Origin: Omphalotus guepiniiformis | Taxonomy: Eukaryota > Basidiomycota > Agaricomycetes > Agaricales > Omphalotaceae | NCBI GenBank assembly: GCA_028554645.1 | Contig: JAQOOI010000065.1 | Location: 2,501 to 32,844, forward strand | Length of the DNA: 30,344 nt | Direction of reading: 5' to 3' | In this document: positions 12,301 through 22,526 of the stretch, in pieces | How the letters are laid out: every line of letters starts with the position of its first letter | How positions within the stretch are numbered: position 1 is the first letter of the stretch | Made by a program: the position numbers and the translations under genes | Notes under the pieces: generated by a model | Databases searched by the model: none | Told to the model about the DNA's origin: nothing | Seen by the model: only the letters and a program-made list of their open reading frames with translations

Positions 12301-14623
12301 AGAGAGAAGGAGAGAGAGGGAGGAGAGGAGAGGAGAGAGGGAGAGGAGGGGAGGAGGGAGAGGAGGAGGGAGGGGGAGAGAAAGAGGGAGAGGGAGAGAG
12401 GGGAAGGAAGAGAGGGAGGGGGGAGAGGAGAGGAGGAGAGAGAGGAGGGAGGAGAGGAAGAGGAGAGAGGGAGGGAGGAAGGAGAGAGGGAAAGGAGGGG
12501 GGAGGGAGGAGGAGGGAGAAGAGAAGGAAGAGAGGAGGGAGGGGAGGAGAGGAGGAGAGGGAGGAGGAGGGGAAGAGGAGAGGGGAGGGAGAGGGGGAAG
12601 GGGAGAGAGGAGAGGGGGAGGAGAGGAGGAGAGAGGGGGGAGAAGGAGAGAAGAGGGGAAGAGAAGGAGAAAGGGGAGAGGGGAAGAGGAGAGGAGGGGA
12701 GGAAGAAGAAGGAGAGGGGGAAAAGGAAGGGAAGAGGAGAAGAGGAGAGGGGGAGAGAGAGAGAGGAAGGAGAGAGAAAGGAGGAGAGGGAGAGGAGAGA
12801 GAGAGAGAAAGAGAGGGAGAGGGAGAGGAGGGAGGAAGAGGAGAAAAAGGGAGAAAAGAAGAGGAGGAGGGGAGAAGAGAGAGGGGGGGAGGAGAGGGGG
12901 AAGAGAGGAAGAAAAGGGAGGGGAGGGGAGAGGAGGAGAGAAAAGAGAGGGGAGGAGGGGAGGGAAAGGAGAGGAGAAGGGGGGGAGGGGAGAGAGAAGA
13001 GGAGAGAGGAGAGAGGAGGGAAAAAGGAGGGAGGAGAAAGGGAGAGGAGAGGAGGGGAGAGAGGGGAGAGGGGGAGAGAGAGAGGAGGGGAAGAGAGAGG
13101 GAGAAGGAGGGGGAGGAGAGAGGGAGGAGGGGAGAGGGGGAGAGAAGGAGAGGGAGAAGAGGGAGAAAAGAGGAGAGGAGAAGAAGAGAAAGGAGGAGGA
13201 GAGGAGAGAGGAAGAGGGGGGAGAGAGGAGAGGAAAGGGAAGAGGAGAGAGGGGAAGAAGAGGGGGGAGAGAAAAGAGGGGAGAGGGAGGAGGGGAGGAG
13301 GAGAGGGGAGGAGAGAGGGGAGGGAGAAAGAGGAGAGAGAGGGGGGGAGAAGAGGAGAGGAGAGAAGGAAGAAGAGAAGGAGGAGAAGGAGGAAGGGGAG
13401 AGAAAGGAAGAGGAGGAGAAAGAAGAAGAGGAGAGGAAGAGGAGGAGGAGAGGGGGAAGAGGGAGGGGAAGAGAGAGAGAGAAAGGGGGGAGAAAGAGGG
13501 GGGAGGGGGAAGAAGAGAAGAGAAGAAGAGGAGGAGAGAAGAGGAGGGAGAGAGAAGAGGAGAGGGGAGGGGGGGGAGAGAAGAGAGAGGAGGAGAGAGA
13601 GAAGGAAGGAGAGAGAGGGAGAAAGAGGGAGAAGGGAGAGGAGGGGAGAGAGAGGAAAGAGGAGGAGAGAGAGAGGGAGGAGGGGGGGGAAGGAAAAGAG
13701 GAAGAGAGGGGAGGAGGAGGGAGGGAGGGGAGGGAGAGAAGAGAAGAGAGAGGGAGAAGAGGGAGAAGAGAGAGAGAGAGAGGAGAGGAGAGGGGGAGGA
13801 GGGAGGGAGAAAGGGAGGGGGGAGAAGGAGGGGAGAAGGGAGAAGAGAGAGGAGAGAGGGAGAGAGGAAGAAAAGAGAGAGGAGGGAAAGGGAAAAGAGA
13901 AGAGGAGGGAGGGGAGAGAAGGGGAGGGGGAGGAGGGAGGAGGGGGAGAGGAGGGGAGGAGAGAGAGGAAGGAGGAGAAGAGGAGAAGGGAGAGAGAGGG
14001 AGGGGAGAGGAAGAGAGAGGAGAGGGAAGAAGGAGAGGGGAGAGGAGAGAGGAGAGAAGAGAGGAGGAGAAGAGGGAGAGGAGGGAAAGAGAGGGGAGGG
14101 GGAGAGGGAGGAAGGGAGAGGAGGGGAGGGAGAGAGGAGAGAGAGGGGGAGAGAGAAGAAGGGAGAAGGGAGAGGGAGGGAGAGAAGGGGGAGAGAGGAG
14201 AGAGGAAAGGGGAGAGGGAGAAGGAGAGGAAAGGGAGGAGAAGGGGGGGGAGAGAGAAGAAGGAAAGGAGAGAGGAGGAAGAGAGGAGAGAAGGGGAGGA
14301 GAAAAGGAAGAGAGGGGGAAGGGAAGGGGGAGAGAGAGGAGGAGAGGAGGAGAGGGGAGAAGAGAGGGGAGAGAGGAGGGGAGAGGAGAGGGAAAGAGAG
14401 AGGAGGAGGGGAGAGGGAAAGGAGGGAGAGAAGGAGGAGAGAGAGGAGGGGAGGGAGAAGAGAGGGGGAGGGAGAGAAAGAGAGAGAGAGGGGAGGAGGG
14501 GAGGGGAAGGAGGGGGGAGGGGAAGAGAGAGGGAGGGAGAGAAGGAGAAGGAGAGGGAGAGAGGGAGAGAGGAGAGGGGAGAGAGGGGGAGAAGGAAGGA
14601 GAGGGAGGGGGAAGAGGGGAGAG

Positions 14624-14630
14624 AAAAAAA
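14624..14630 (+). repeat. A7 run, longest A run noticed
   Basis: Seven consecutive A bases. I noticed no longer A run in the pure tract, whereas G runs reach 18. This asymmetry follows partly from G being the commoner base. Confidence 0.65.
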
Positions 14631-17600
14631 GGGAGAGGAGGGAAGGGAAAGAGAGAGGGGAGGAGAGGAGAGAGAAGGAGGGGGGGAGAGAGAAGGAGGA
14701 GAGAGAGGAGAGGGAGGGGAAGGGAGGGGAGAGAGAGGAGGGGGAGGGAAGAGAAGGGGGGGAGGGGGGAGGGAAGGGAAGGGAGAGAGGAGGAAGGGAG
14801 AGAAGGGGAAGGAGAGAGGAGAGGAGGGGGGGAGGGGAGGAGAGAAGAAGGGAGAGGGGGGAAGAGGAAGAGGGAGAGGAGAGAGGGAGAGAGGAGAGGG
14901 AGGAGGGGAGAGGAGAAGAGAAGGGAGAGAGAGGAGGAGGAAGGAAAGGAGAGAGGAGGAAGGGAGAAGGAGAAGAGGGGGGAGGGAGAGGAGGGAGAGG
15001 AGAGAGAAGGGGAGAAGAGGAGAGAAAGAGGAGAGGAAGGAGGAGAGGGAGGAGGGAGAAGGGAGGAAAGAGGGAGGAGGAGGAAAGAGGAAGGGGAGGG
15101 GGGAGGAGGGAGAGGGAGGAAAGGGAGGGGAAGGGAGAAGAAGGGGGGAGAGGAAAGGAGGAGAAGGAGAGGAGAGAGAGAAGGGAGGGGAAGGGAGGAG
15201 GGGGAGGAGGAGGGGGGGAGGAAGAGAAGAGGAGAGAGGGGAGGGGGAAGGGAAGAAGGGGAGGGAGAAGAGAGAGAGGGGAGGAAGAGAAGAGGGAGAG
15301 GAGAAGGAGAGAGAGAGGAAGAGAGGGGGGGAGGAGGGAGGGGGGGAGAAGAGGGAAGAGGAGAGGGAGGGGGAGGAGAGAGAGAGAAGAGAGGAAGAGA
15401 GGAGAGGAGAGAGGAGGGAGGGGAGAAGGGGGGGGGGGAGGGGGGAGGGGAGAGAAGGGGGGAGGGAGAGAGGGGGAGAGGGGAAGGAAGGGGAAAGGGA
15501 GGAGGGGAAGGGGGAGAGGGGAGAGGAGGAAAGGAAAGAAGAGGAGGGGGGAAGAGAGAAGGAGGGGAAGGAGGAGGAGAGAGAAGGAGGGGGGAAGGGG
15601 GAGAGAGGGGGAGGAGGGAGAGGGGGAGAAGAGAAGGAGGAGAGGGGAAGAGGGAGAGGAGAGAGGGAGAGAAGAGAGAGAGGGAGGAGGAAGAGGAGAG
15701 GAGAAGAAGAAGAGGAGGAGGGAGGAGGGGAGAGAGGAAGAGGGGGAGAGGGAGGGGGGGAAAGGGAGGAAGAAGGGGAGAGAGGAGGAGGAGGGAAGAG
15801 GAGAAGAGAGGGGGGAGGAAAGGGAGAGAGAGAAGGGAAGAGAGGGAAGAGAGGGAGGAGGGAGAGAGGAAAGAGGAGGGGGAGAGGAGGGGAGGAGGGA
15901 GAGGGAGGAAGAAGGGGGAGAAGAAGGGGGAAGAAGGAGAGGAGGAGGGGGAGGGGGAGGGGAAGAGGGGGGGAAAGAGGAGGGAAGAGAAGGAGAAGAA
16001 GAAGGGAGAGAGGGGGGAGGGAGGGGAGGGGAGGGGAAAGAAGAGGGAGGGAGAGAAGGGAGAAGGAGAGGAGAGGAGAGGGAGGAGGGGAGAGAGGGAA
16101 GGGGAAGGGAAGGAGAAGAGGGAGAAGGAGAGAAGAGAGGAGAGGAGAGAGAGGGGGGGGGGAGAGGGGGAGAGAAGAGGGGGGGAGAAAGAGAGGAGAG
16201 GAGGAGGGAGGAGGGAGGAGAGGGAGAAGAGAAGAGAGAGGGGGGGGGAGAGAGGAGAGGGGGGAGAAGGAGGAGGGAGAGAGGGAAGAAGAGGAGGAAG
16301 AGGGGGAGGAGAGAGGAGGGGGAGGGAGAAGAGAAAGAAAAGAGGAGGGAGGGGAGAGGAAAGAGAAGGGGAGAGAGGAGAGAGGAGGGGGGGAGGGAGA
16401 AGAGAGAGAGGAGGGAAAGGGAGGGAGAAGAGGGGGGAGAGGGGGGGGGGAGAGGGGAGAGAGGAGAGAAGGAGGGAGAGAGAGGGAAGAAGGAGGGGGG
16501 AGGAGGGGGAGAGGGAAGAGAAGGAGAGGGAGGAAAGAGAGGAGGGAAGGAAGGAGGAGGAGGGGGAGAAGAAAGGGAGAGGAGGGAAAGGAGAGAAGGG
16601 AGGAGAGAGGAGGAGGAGGGAGAGAGGAGGGGAAGGAGGGAGGGAGAGGGGAGAGAGGAGAGGAGGAAAAGGGAAGGAGAGAGAGGGAGAGGGGGAGAGG
16701 GGAAGGGGAGAGGAGAAGGAGGAGGGGAGAGGGGGGGGGAAGAAGGAGGAGGGGAGGAGGGGAAGAGGGAGAGGAAGAAGAGGAAAGGGAGGGGAAGGGA
16801 GGGAGAGAGGGAGAGGGAGAGGAGGAAGAGGAGAGGGAGAGGAAGGGAGAGAAAGAGAGAAGGGAGAAGAGAGAAGGGGAGGGAGAGGAGAAGAGGGGAA
16901 GGGAGGAGAGGGAGGAGAGAGGGGAAGGAAGGGAGGGGGGGAGGGGGGGAGAGAGGAGGAGGAGAGAAGAGGAAGGAGAGGGGGAGAGAAGAGAGGAAAG
17001 GGAGAGAAGGAGGAGGGAGGAGGGAGAGGGGAAGAGGGAAGGGGGGGAGGGGAGGAAGAGAGGAAGAGGGAGAGAGGAGAGGGGGAGAGAGGGGAGAGGA
17101 GAGGAGGGAGAGGGGGAGGAAGAAGGAGAGAGGAGAGAGAAAGGGAGGGGAGGAGAGAGGGAGAAGAAGGGGAGAAGGGGGAGAGAGGGAAGGGGAGAGA
17201 GAGAGGAGGGGGAGAAGAGGAGAAGGGGAGGAGAGAAGGAGAGGAGGAAGAGGAAGAGGAGAGGAGAAGAGGAGAAGGAAAGGGGGAGAGAGAGAGAAGA
17301 GGAGAAAGGAGAGGGGAGAGGAGGGGGAGAGAGAGGGGGAGGGGAAGGGGGAGAAGGAGAAGGAGAGAGAGGGAGAGGGGGAGGGAGGGGAAGGGGGAGG
17401 GAGGGAGGGAGAGGGGAGAGAGAAAGGGGAGGGGAGGGGAAGAGGGAGAGGAGGGAGAAGAGAAGAGAGGAGGGGGAGAGAGGAGGGGAGAGAAGGGAGG
17501 AAAGGAGGGGGGGAAGGGGAGAGAGGAGAGGAGAGAGGGAGGGAGGAGGGAGAGAGGAGGGAAGGGGAGGGGAGAAAGGGAGAGGAGAGAAAGGGGGGGA

Positions 17601-18976
17601 AAGAAGGAGGGAGAAGGGGAGGGAGAGGGAGAGAGAGAGAGGAGGGAGAAGGGGGGGAAAAGAGGAGAGAGGAGGGAGGGAAGAGGAGGAGGAAGAGAAA
17701 AGAGGAGGGAGAGAGGGAGGAGGGAAGAGAGGAGGGGAGAGAGGAGAGGGGAGAGAGGGGGAGGAAGGGAGGAGAGAAAAAGGGGGGAGAGGAAAGAGGA
17801 AGAGAGGGGGAGAGGAAGGGGGGGAAGGAAGAAGGAGGGAGGGGGAGAAAGAGAAGGAGAGGAGGAGAGAGGAAGAGAAGGGGAGGGGAAGGAGGAAGGG
17901 GAGGGAGAAGAGGGGGGAGGAAGGAAAGGGGAGAGGGGGGAGGGGGGGAGAGGAGAAGAGGAAGAGAGGGAGGAGGGGAAGGAGGGAGAGGAGAGAAGAG
18001 AGAGGGGAGAAGAGGGAGGAGGAGAGAGGAGGGGAGGAGGAGGGAAAAAGAGAGGAGAGGAGAGGAAGGAGAGAAGAGGGAAAAGAGAGAGGGAGAGAGG
18101 AGAGGGGAAGGAGAGGGGGAAGGGAGAGGGAGGGGAGAGAAGAGGGAGGAGGAGAGAGAGGAGGAGAGAGAAGGAGAGAGGGAAGAGAGGGAGGGGGAGA
18201 GGAGGAAGGGAGGGGAGGAGGAGGGAGAAGAGAAAAGAGGAGGGAGGGGAGGGGAGGGGAGAGGAGGGAAGAAAGAGGAAGGGGAAGAGGAGAGGGGGAG
18301 GAGGGAGAAGAGGAGAGGGAGAGGGAGAGGAAGAGGGGAGGGGAGAAAAGGGGGAGAAGAGAAGGGAGAGGGAGGAGGGAGAGAGGAGGAGGAGGAGGGG
18401 GAGAAGAAAGAGAAGAGAAGAGGAAGAGAGAGGAGAGGAAGAGGAAGAGGGAGGGGAGAAAAAGGAGGAAGAGGGGAGAAGAGGGGAGGAAGAGAGAGAA
18501 GGGAGGAGAGAGGGAAGAGAGGGAAGAGGAGAGGGGGAGGGGGAGAGGAGGAGGGGAGAGAGGAGAAGGAGAGGGGGGAGAGGGAGAGGGGGAGGGGAGG
18601 AAGAGGAGGAGAGGAGGAAGGAGGAGGAGAAAGGAGGGAGGGAAGAGGAGGGAGAAGGAGGAAGAGAGGAAGAGGGAAGAAGAAGAGAGGGGGGGAGAGG
18701 GGAGAGGAGAAAAAGGAGGAGAGGAGGGAGGAGGAGAAGAGGAGAGGGGAAGAGGGGGAGAGGGAGGAGGGGGGGAGGGGGAGAGAAGAGAGGAGAAAGA
18801 GGAGGAGGGAGAGGAAGAGGGAGGAGAGGGAGGAGAAGGGAGGAAGAGGGAAGGGGGAGAGGGGGGAAGAGGGAGAAAGGAGGGAGAGGGGAGGAGGAGA
18901 AAAGAGAGGGAGAGGAGGGGAAAGGGGAGGGGGAGAGGAGAGAGGGAGGGGGAAAAGGAAGAGAGGGGGAGAGGGA

Positions 18977-18994
18977 AGAGAGAGAGAGAGAGAG
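18977..18994 (+). repeat. (AG)9 dinucleotide run
   Basis: Nine perfect AG units, 18 bases, the longest strictly alternating stretch I noticed. It is isolated, and the surrounding sequence returns at once to irregular G-rich mixtures. Confidence 0.7.
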
Positions 18995-20942
18995 GGGAGG
19001 GGGAGGGGAGAAGAGAGGAGGAGGAGAAGGGGGAGGAGAGAGAGGGGAGGGGGAGGGAGAGGAGAGAGGGGGGAGGGGAGAGAGGAGAGGGAGAAAAGAA
19101 GGAAGGGGAGGGAGAGAGAGAGAGAAGGGGGGAAGGAAGGAGGAGGGGAAGGGAGAGAGGGGGGAGGGGGGGGAGGAGAGGGGAGAGAAAGAGGAGAGGA
19201 AGAGGGGGAGGAGAGGGGGGGGAGGGGGGGAGGGGGGGGGAGAGAGGGGGGAGGGGAGGAAGAGAGAAGGAGAGAGGGGAAGAGAGGAGGAGGAGGGGGG
19301 GAGGAGGAAGGGGGAAGGGGAGAGGAGGAGAAAAGAAGGGAAGGAGGGGGGAGGAAGAGAGAGGAAGAGGAGAGGGGAGAGGGGGAGGGGAGGGGAGAAG
19401 GGAGGGAGAAGGGAGGGAGAGGAGGGAGGGGAAGGAGGAGGAGGGGAGGGAGGGGGAGAGAGAAGAAAGAGGGAAGGGAAGGGAGGGGAGAGGGAGGAGG
19501 GGGAAGAGAGGAGGAGAAGGGAAGGGAGAGGGAGAGGAGGGGGAGGGGGGAGGAGGGGAGAGGGGGAGAGGGAGGGGGAGGAAGGAGAAGGAGAGAGAGA
19601 AGAGGGAGGAAAGAGGGAGGGGGGGAGGAGGGAGAAGAGGAGGGGAGAGAGGAGGGGAGGGGGGAAGAGGAAGGGAGAAGAGGGGGAGGAGAGGGAGAGA
19701 GGAGGGGGGAGGGAGGAGAAGGAGAGAAGGAGGAAGGGGGGAGGAGGGAGAGAGGAAAGGAGGGGGAGAGGGGAGAGGAGGAGGGAGGAGAAGAGGGGGG
19801 GGGGGGAGGGAAGGAGGGAGAGGAAGAGGAGGAAGGGGGAGAGAGGGAGGAGAGAGGAGGAAGAGAGGAGGGGGGGGGGAGGAGAGGGAGAGAGAAGGAA
19901 GAGAAGGGGAGGAGAGGAGAGAGGAGAAGGAGGAGGGGAAGGAAGGAAGAGGAGGGAGAAAGAAAGGGGAGAGGAAGGAGGGGAGGAAGGGGGAAGAAGA
20001 GGGAGGGGAGAGGGGAGGGGAGGAGAGAGGGAGGAAAGAGGAGAGGGAGGAAGAGGGGAGAGGAGGGAGGAGAAGAGAGGGAAGAGAGGAGGAGAGAGGA
20101 GGGAGGAGGAGGGGGGGGAGGGGGGAGAAGAGGGGGGAGGGGGAGGAGAGAAAAGGGGGGGAGGGGAGGAGAAGGGAGAGGAGAGGGAGGGGGAGAAGAG
20201 GAGAGGGGAGGAGAGGAAGAGGAGGGAGGAAGAGAGGAGGGAAGAAGAGAGGGAGGAGGGGAGAAAGGGGGGGGGAAGGGGAGGGAGGGGGAGGAGAGAA
20301 GGAGAGGAGGGAGGGAGGGAAGAGGGAGGAGGGAGAGGGGAGAGGGGAGGGGAGGAGGGGAGGGGGGAAGGGGGGGAGAGGGAGAGAGGGAGAGAAGGGA
20401 GAGAAGAGGGGGAGGGAGAGGAGAGGGAAGAGGGAGGAGAGGGGAGGGGAGGGAGGAGGGAGGGAGGAGGGAGGAGGAGGAGGAAGAGGGGGGAGGGAGA
20501 AGGAGAGGAAGAGGAGAGAGGAGGAGAGGGGGGGGAGAGGGGGAGGGGGAGAGGGGGGGGGGGGAGGGAGGAGGGGAGAAGAGAGGGAGAGAGGAGAGGA
20601 GGGGAGGGAGAAGGGGGGAAAGAGGGGAAGAGGAGGGAGAAGAGAGAGGGAGGAAGGAGGGGAGAGGGAGGAGGGAGAGAGGAGGGGAGAGGGAGAGAGG
20701 GGAAGGGGGGAAGAAGAGGGGAAGGAAGGAGGAGAGGAGGAGAGAGGAGGGAGGAGGGAAGAGAAGGAGAGAGGGGAGGAGGGAGAGGGGGGAGAGAGGG
20801 GAGAAGGAAGGGAAGAGGAAGAGGGGAGAGGGAGAAAGGGAGAAGGGAGAGAGGGGAGGGAGAGGAAGGGAGGAGGGGGAGGAGGGAGGGAGGAGAGGGG
20901 GAAGGAGGGGAGGAGAGGGGAGAGAGAGAGGGAGGGGGAGAA

Positions 20943-20955
20943 GGGGGGGGGGGGG
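20943..20955 (+). repeat. G13 homopolymer run
   Basis: Thirteen G bases following AA at 20941-20942. It lies in the most G-rich part of the window, where runs of 8 or more G recur every few hundred bases. Confidence 0.7.
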
Positions 20956-21921
20956 AGGGAGGAGGGGAGGGAGGAGGAAGAGGAGGGAGAGAGGGAGGAG
21001 AGGGGGGGGAGGGGGAGGGGGAAAGGGAGGGAGAGAGGGAGGGGAGGGAGAGGGAGGAGAGGGGAAGGAGAGAAGAGAGAGGAGAGAGAGGGAGAAAGAG
21101 GGAAGGGAGGGGGGAGGGGAGAGGAGGGAGGGGGGAGGAGGGGGGGAGGAAGAGGGGGAGAGGAGAAGGGAGGAGAGGGGGGGGAGGGGGAGGAAAGGGA
21201 GAGGAGAAGGAGAGGGGGAGGGGAGGAGGAGGGAGGGAGGAAGGGGGGAGGAAGGAGGGGGGAGGGGGGGGAGAGAGAGGGAGAGAGAGAGGGAAGGGGG
21301 GGGGAAGAGGAGGAGGGGGGGAGGGGGGAGAAGAGGGGGGAAGGAGAGAGGAGGAGGGGGGAGAGGAAGGGGGGAGAGGAGAGGAGAGAAGAGGGAGGGG
21401 AGGAGGGGGAAGAAGAGGGGAGGGAAAGGAGAAGGGGAGAGGGAGAGGGGAGAAGGGGAGGGGGGGGGAGAAGAGAGGGGAGGAAGGGGGGGGGGGGAAG
21501 AGGGAGAGAGGAGAGGAGGAGGAGAGGGGGAGGAAGGGAGGGGGGGGGAGGAGGAGGGGAGAGGAGGGAGAGGGGGAGGAGGGGGAGAAGAGGGGAGAAG
21601 AGGAAGAGAGGAGAAGGAGGGGGGAGGGAGGGGGAGGGAGAAGGAGAGGGGGAGGGAGAGAGGAGAGGGAGGGAGAAAGGGGAGAGAGAAGAGGGGGAGG
21701 AGGAGAGGGGGGAGGGAGAGAGAGGGAGGGGGAGGAGGGGGAGAGAGGGGGGAGGAGAGGAGAGGAGAAAGGGGAGGGGGGAGAAGAGAGGGAGGAGGGG
21801 AGGGGAGAGGAGGAGGGAGAAGAGGGGGGGGAGAGGGGAGAGAGGAGGGGGAGGGAGAGAAGGGGAGAGGAGGGGGGAGGAGAGAGGAGGGGGGGGAGAG
21901 GAGGGAGGGAGAGGGAGAGGA

Positions 21922-21995
21922 GGGGGGGGGGGGGGGGGGAGAGAGAGGGGGAGGGGAGGAGGGAGGAGGAAGGGAGGAGAGGGGGGGGGGGGGGG
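21922..21995 (+). repeat. Paired long G-runs (G18 and G15), strong quadruplex-forming potential
   Basis: G18 at 21922-21939 is the longest homopolymer I found in the window, and G15 follows at 21981-21995, only 41 bases later. Between them lie further GGG and GGGG blocks. On established rules for G-quadruplexes this is the densest candidate in the window, and the C-rich - strand could form an i-motif. The exact run lengths may be unreliable if the source was long-read sequencing. No gene lies nearby that this could regulate. Confidence 0.75.
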
Positions 21996-22526
21996 AGGGG
22001 GGGAGAGGAGAGAGAGGAGAGAGAAGGGAGGGAGGGAGAGAGGAGGAGGGAGGGGGGGGAAGAGGAAGGGGGAGAGAGGGGAGGGGGGAGAAGAGGGGAG
22101 GGGAGAGGGAGAGGAGGGAGGGGAGAGGGAGGAGGGGGAGGGAGAGGGGGAGAGGGAAGGGGGAGGAGAGAAGAGAGGGGAGGAGAGGAGAAAGGGGGGA
22201 GAGAGAGGGAGGAGGGGAGGGGGGAGGGGAGGGGGGGGAAGGGAGAAGGAGGGAGAGAGGGGGGGGGAGAGGAGGGAGGGGGGGAGAAGAGAGGGGAGAG
22301 GGAGAGGAGAGAGGGAGAGAAAGAAGGGAAAGGGAGGGAGGGGGGGGGAGGAGGGAGGGGAAAGGAGGGGAGAGAGGGGGGAGGAGGGGGAGAAGGGGAG
22401 AGAGGGAGGGGGAAGGGGGGGGAAGAGAGGAGAAGAGGGGAGAAGAGGAGAGGGGGGGAGGGAGAGGGGAGAGAAGAGGGGGGGGAGGGAGAAGGAGAGG
22501 GAGGAGGGGAGAGGAGGGGGGAGGAG

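Larger units (their letters stand above)
1..22526 (+). repeat. Giant uninterrupted polypurine tract, A and G only
   Basis: Every base read here is A or G; I found no C or T. The pattern is an irregular mix of GAG, GGA, AGG and AGA with G-runs of 3-14 (longest 18) and A-runs rarely above 4. I see no fixed repeat unit, no phase and no higher-order period, so it is low-complexity sequence rather than a classical tandem array. Hand counts of single 60-base lines give about 45% and 38% A at bases 1-120, about 42% at 5401-5460, and 23-27% near 20.5 kb and 21.9 kb. No start or stop codon can occur on either strand, and Watson-Crick hairpins are impossible, so genes with starts, tRNAs, terminators, inverted repeats and palindromic sites are excluded. 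Long polypurine-polypyrimidine DNA is known to favour triplex (H-DNA), and the G-rich strand to favour quadruplexes. Whether this is real DNA or an artefact cannot be settled from the sequence. Confidence 0.93.

Noticed and set aside
1..22526. Shine-Dalgarno-like GGAGG and AGGAGG words
   Set aside because: They occur by the hundred because of the A/G composition, and no start codon exists anywhere in the interval.
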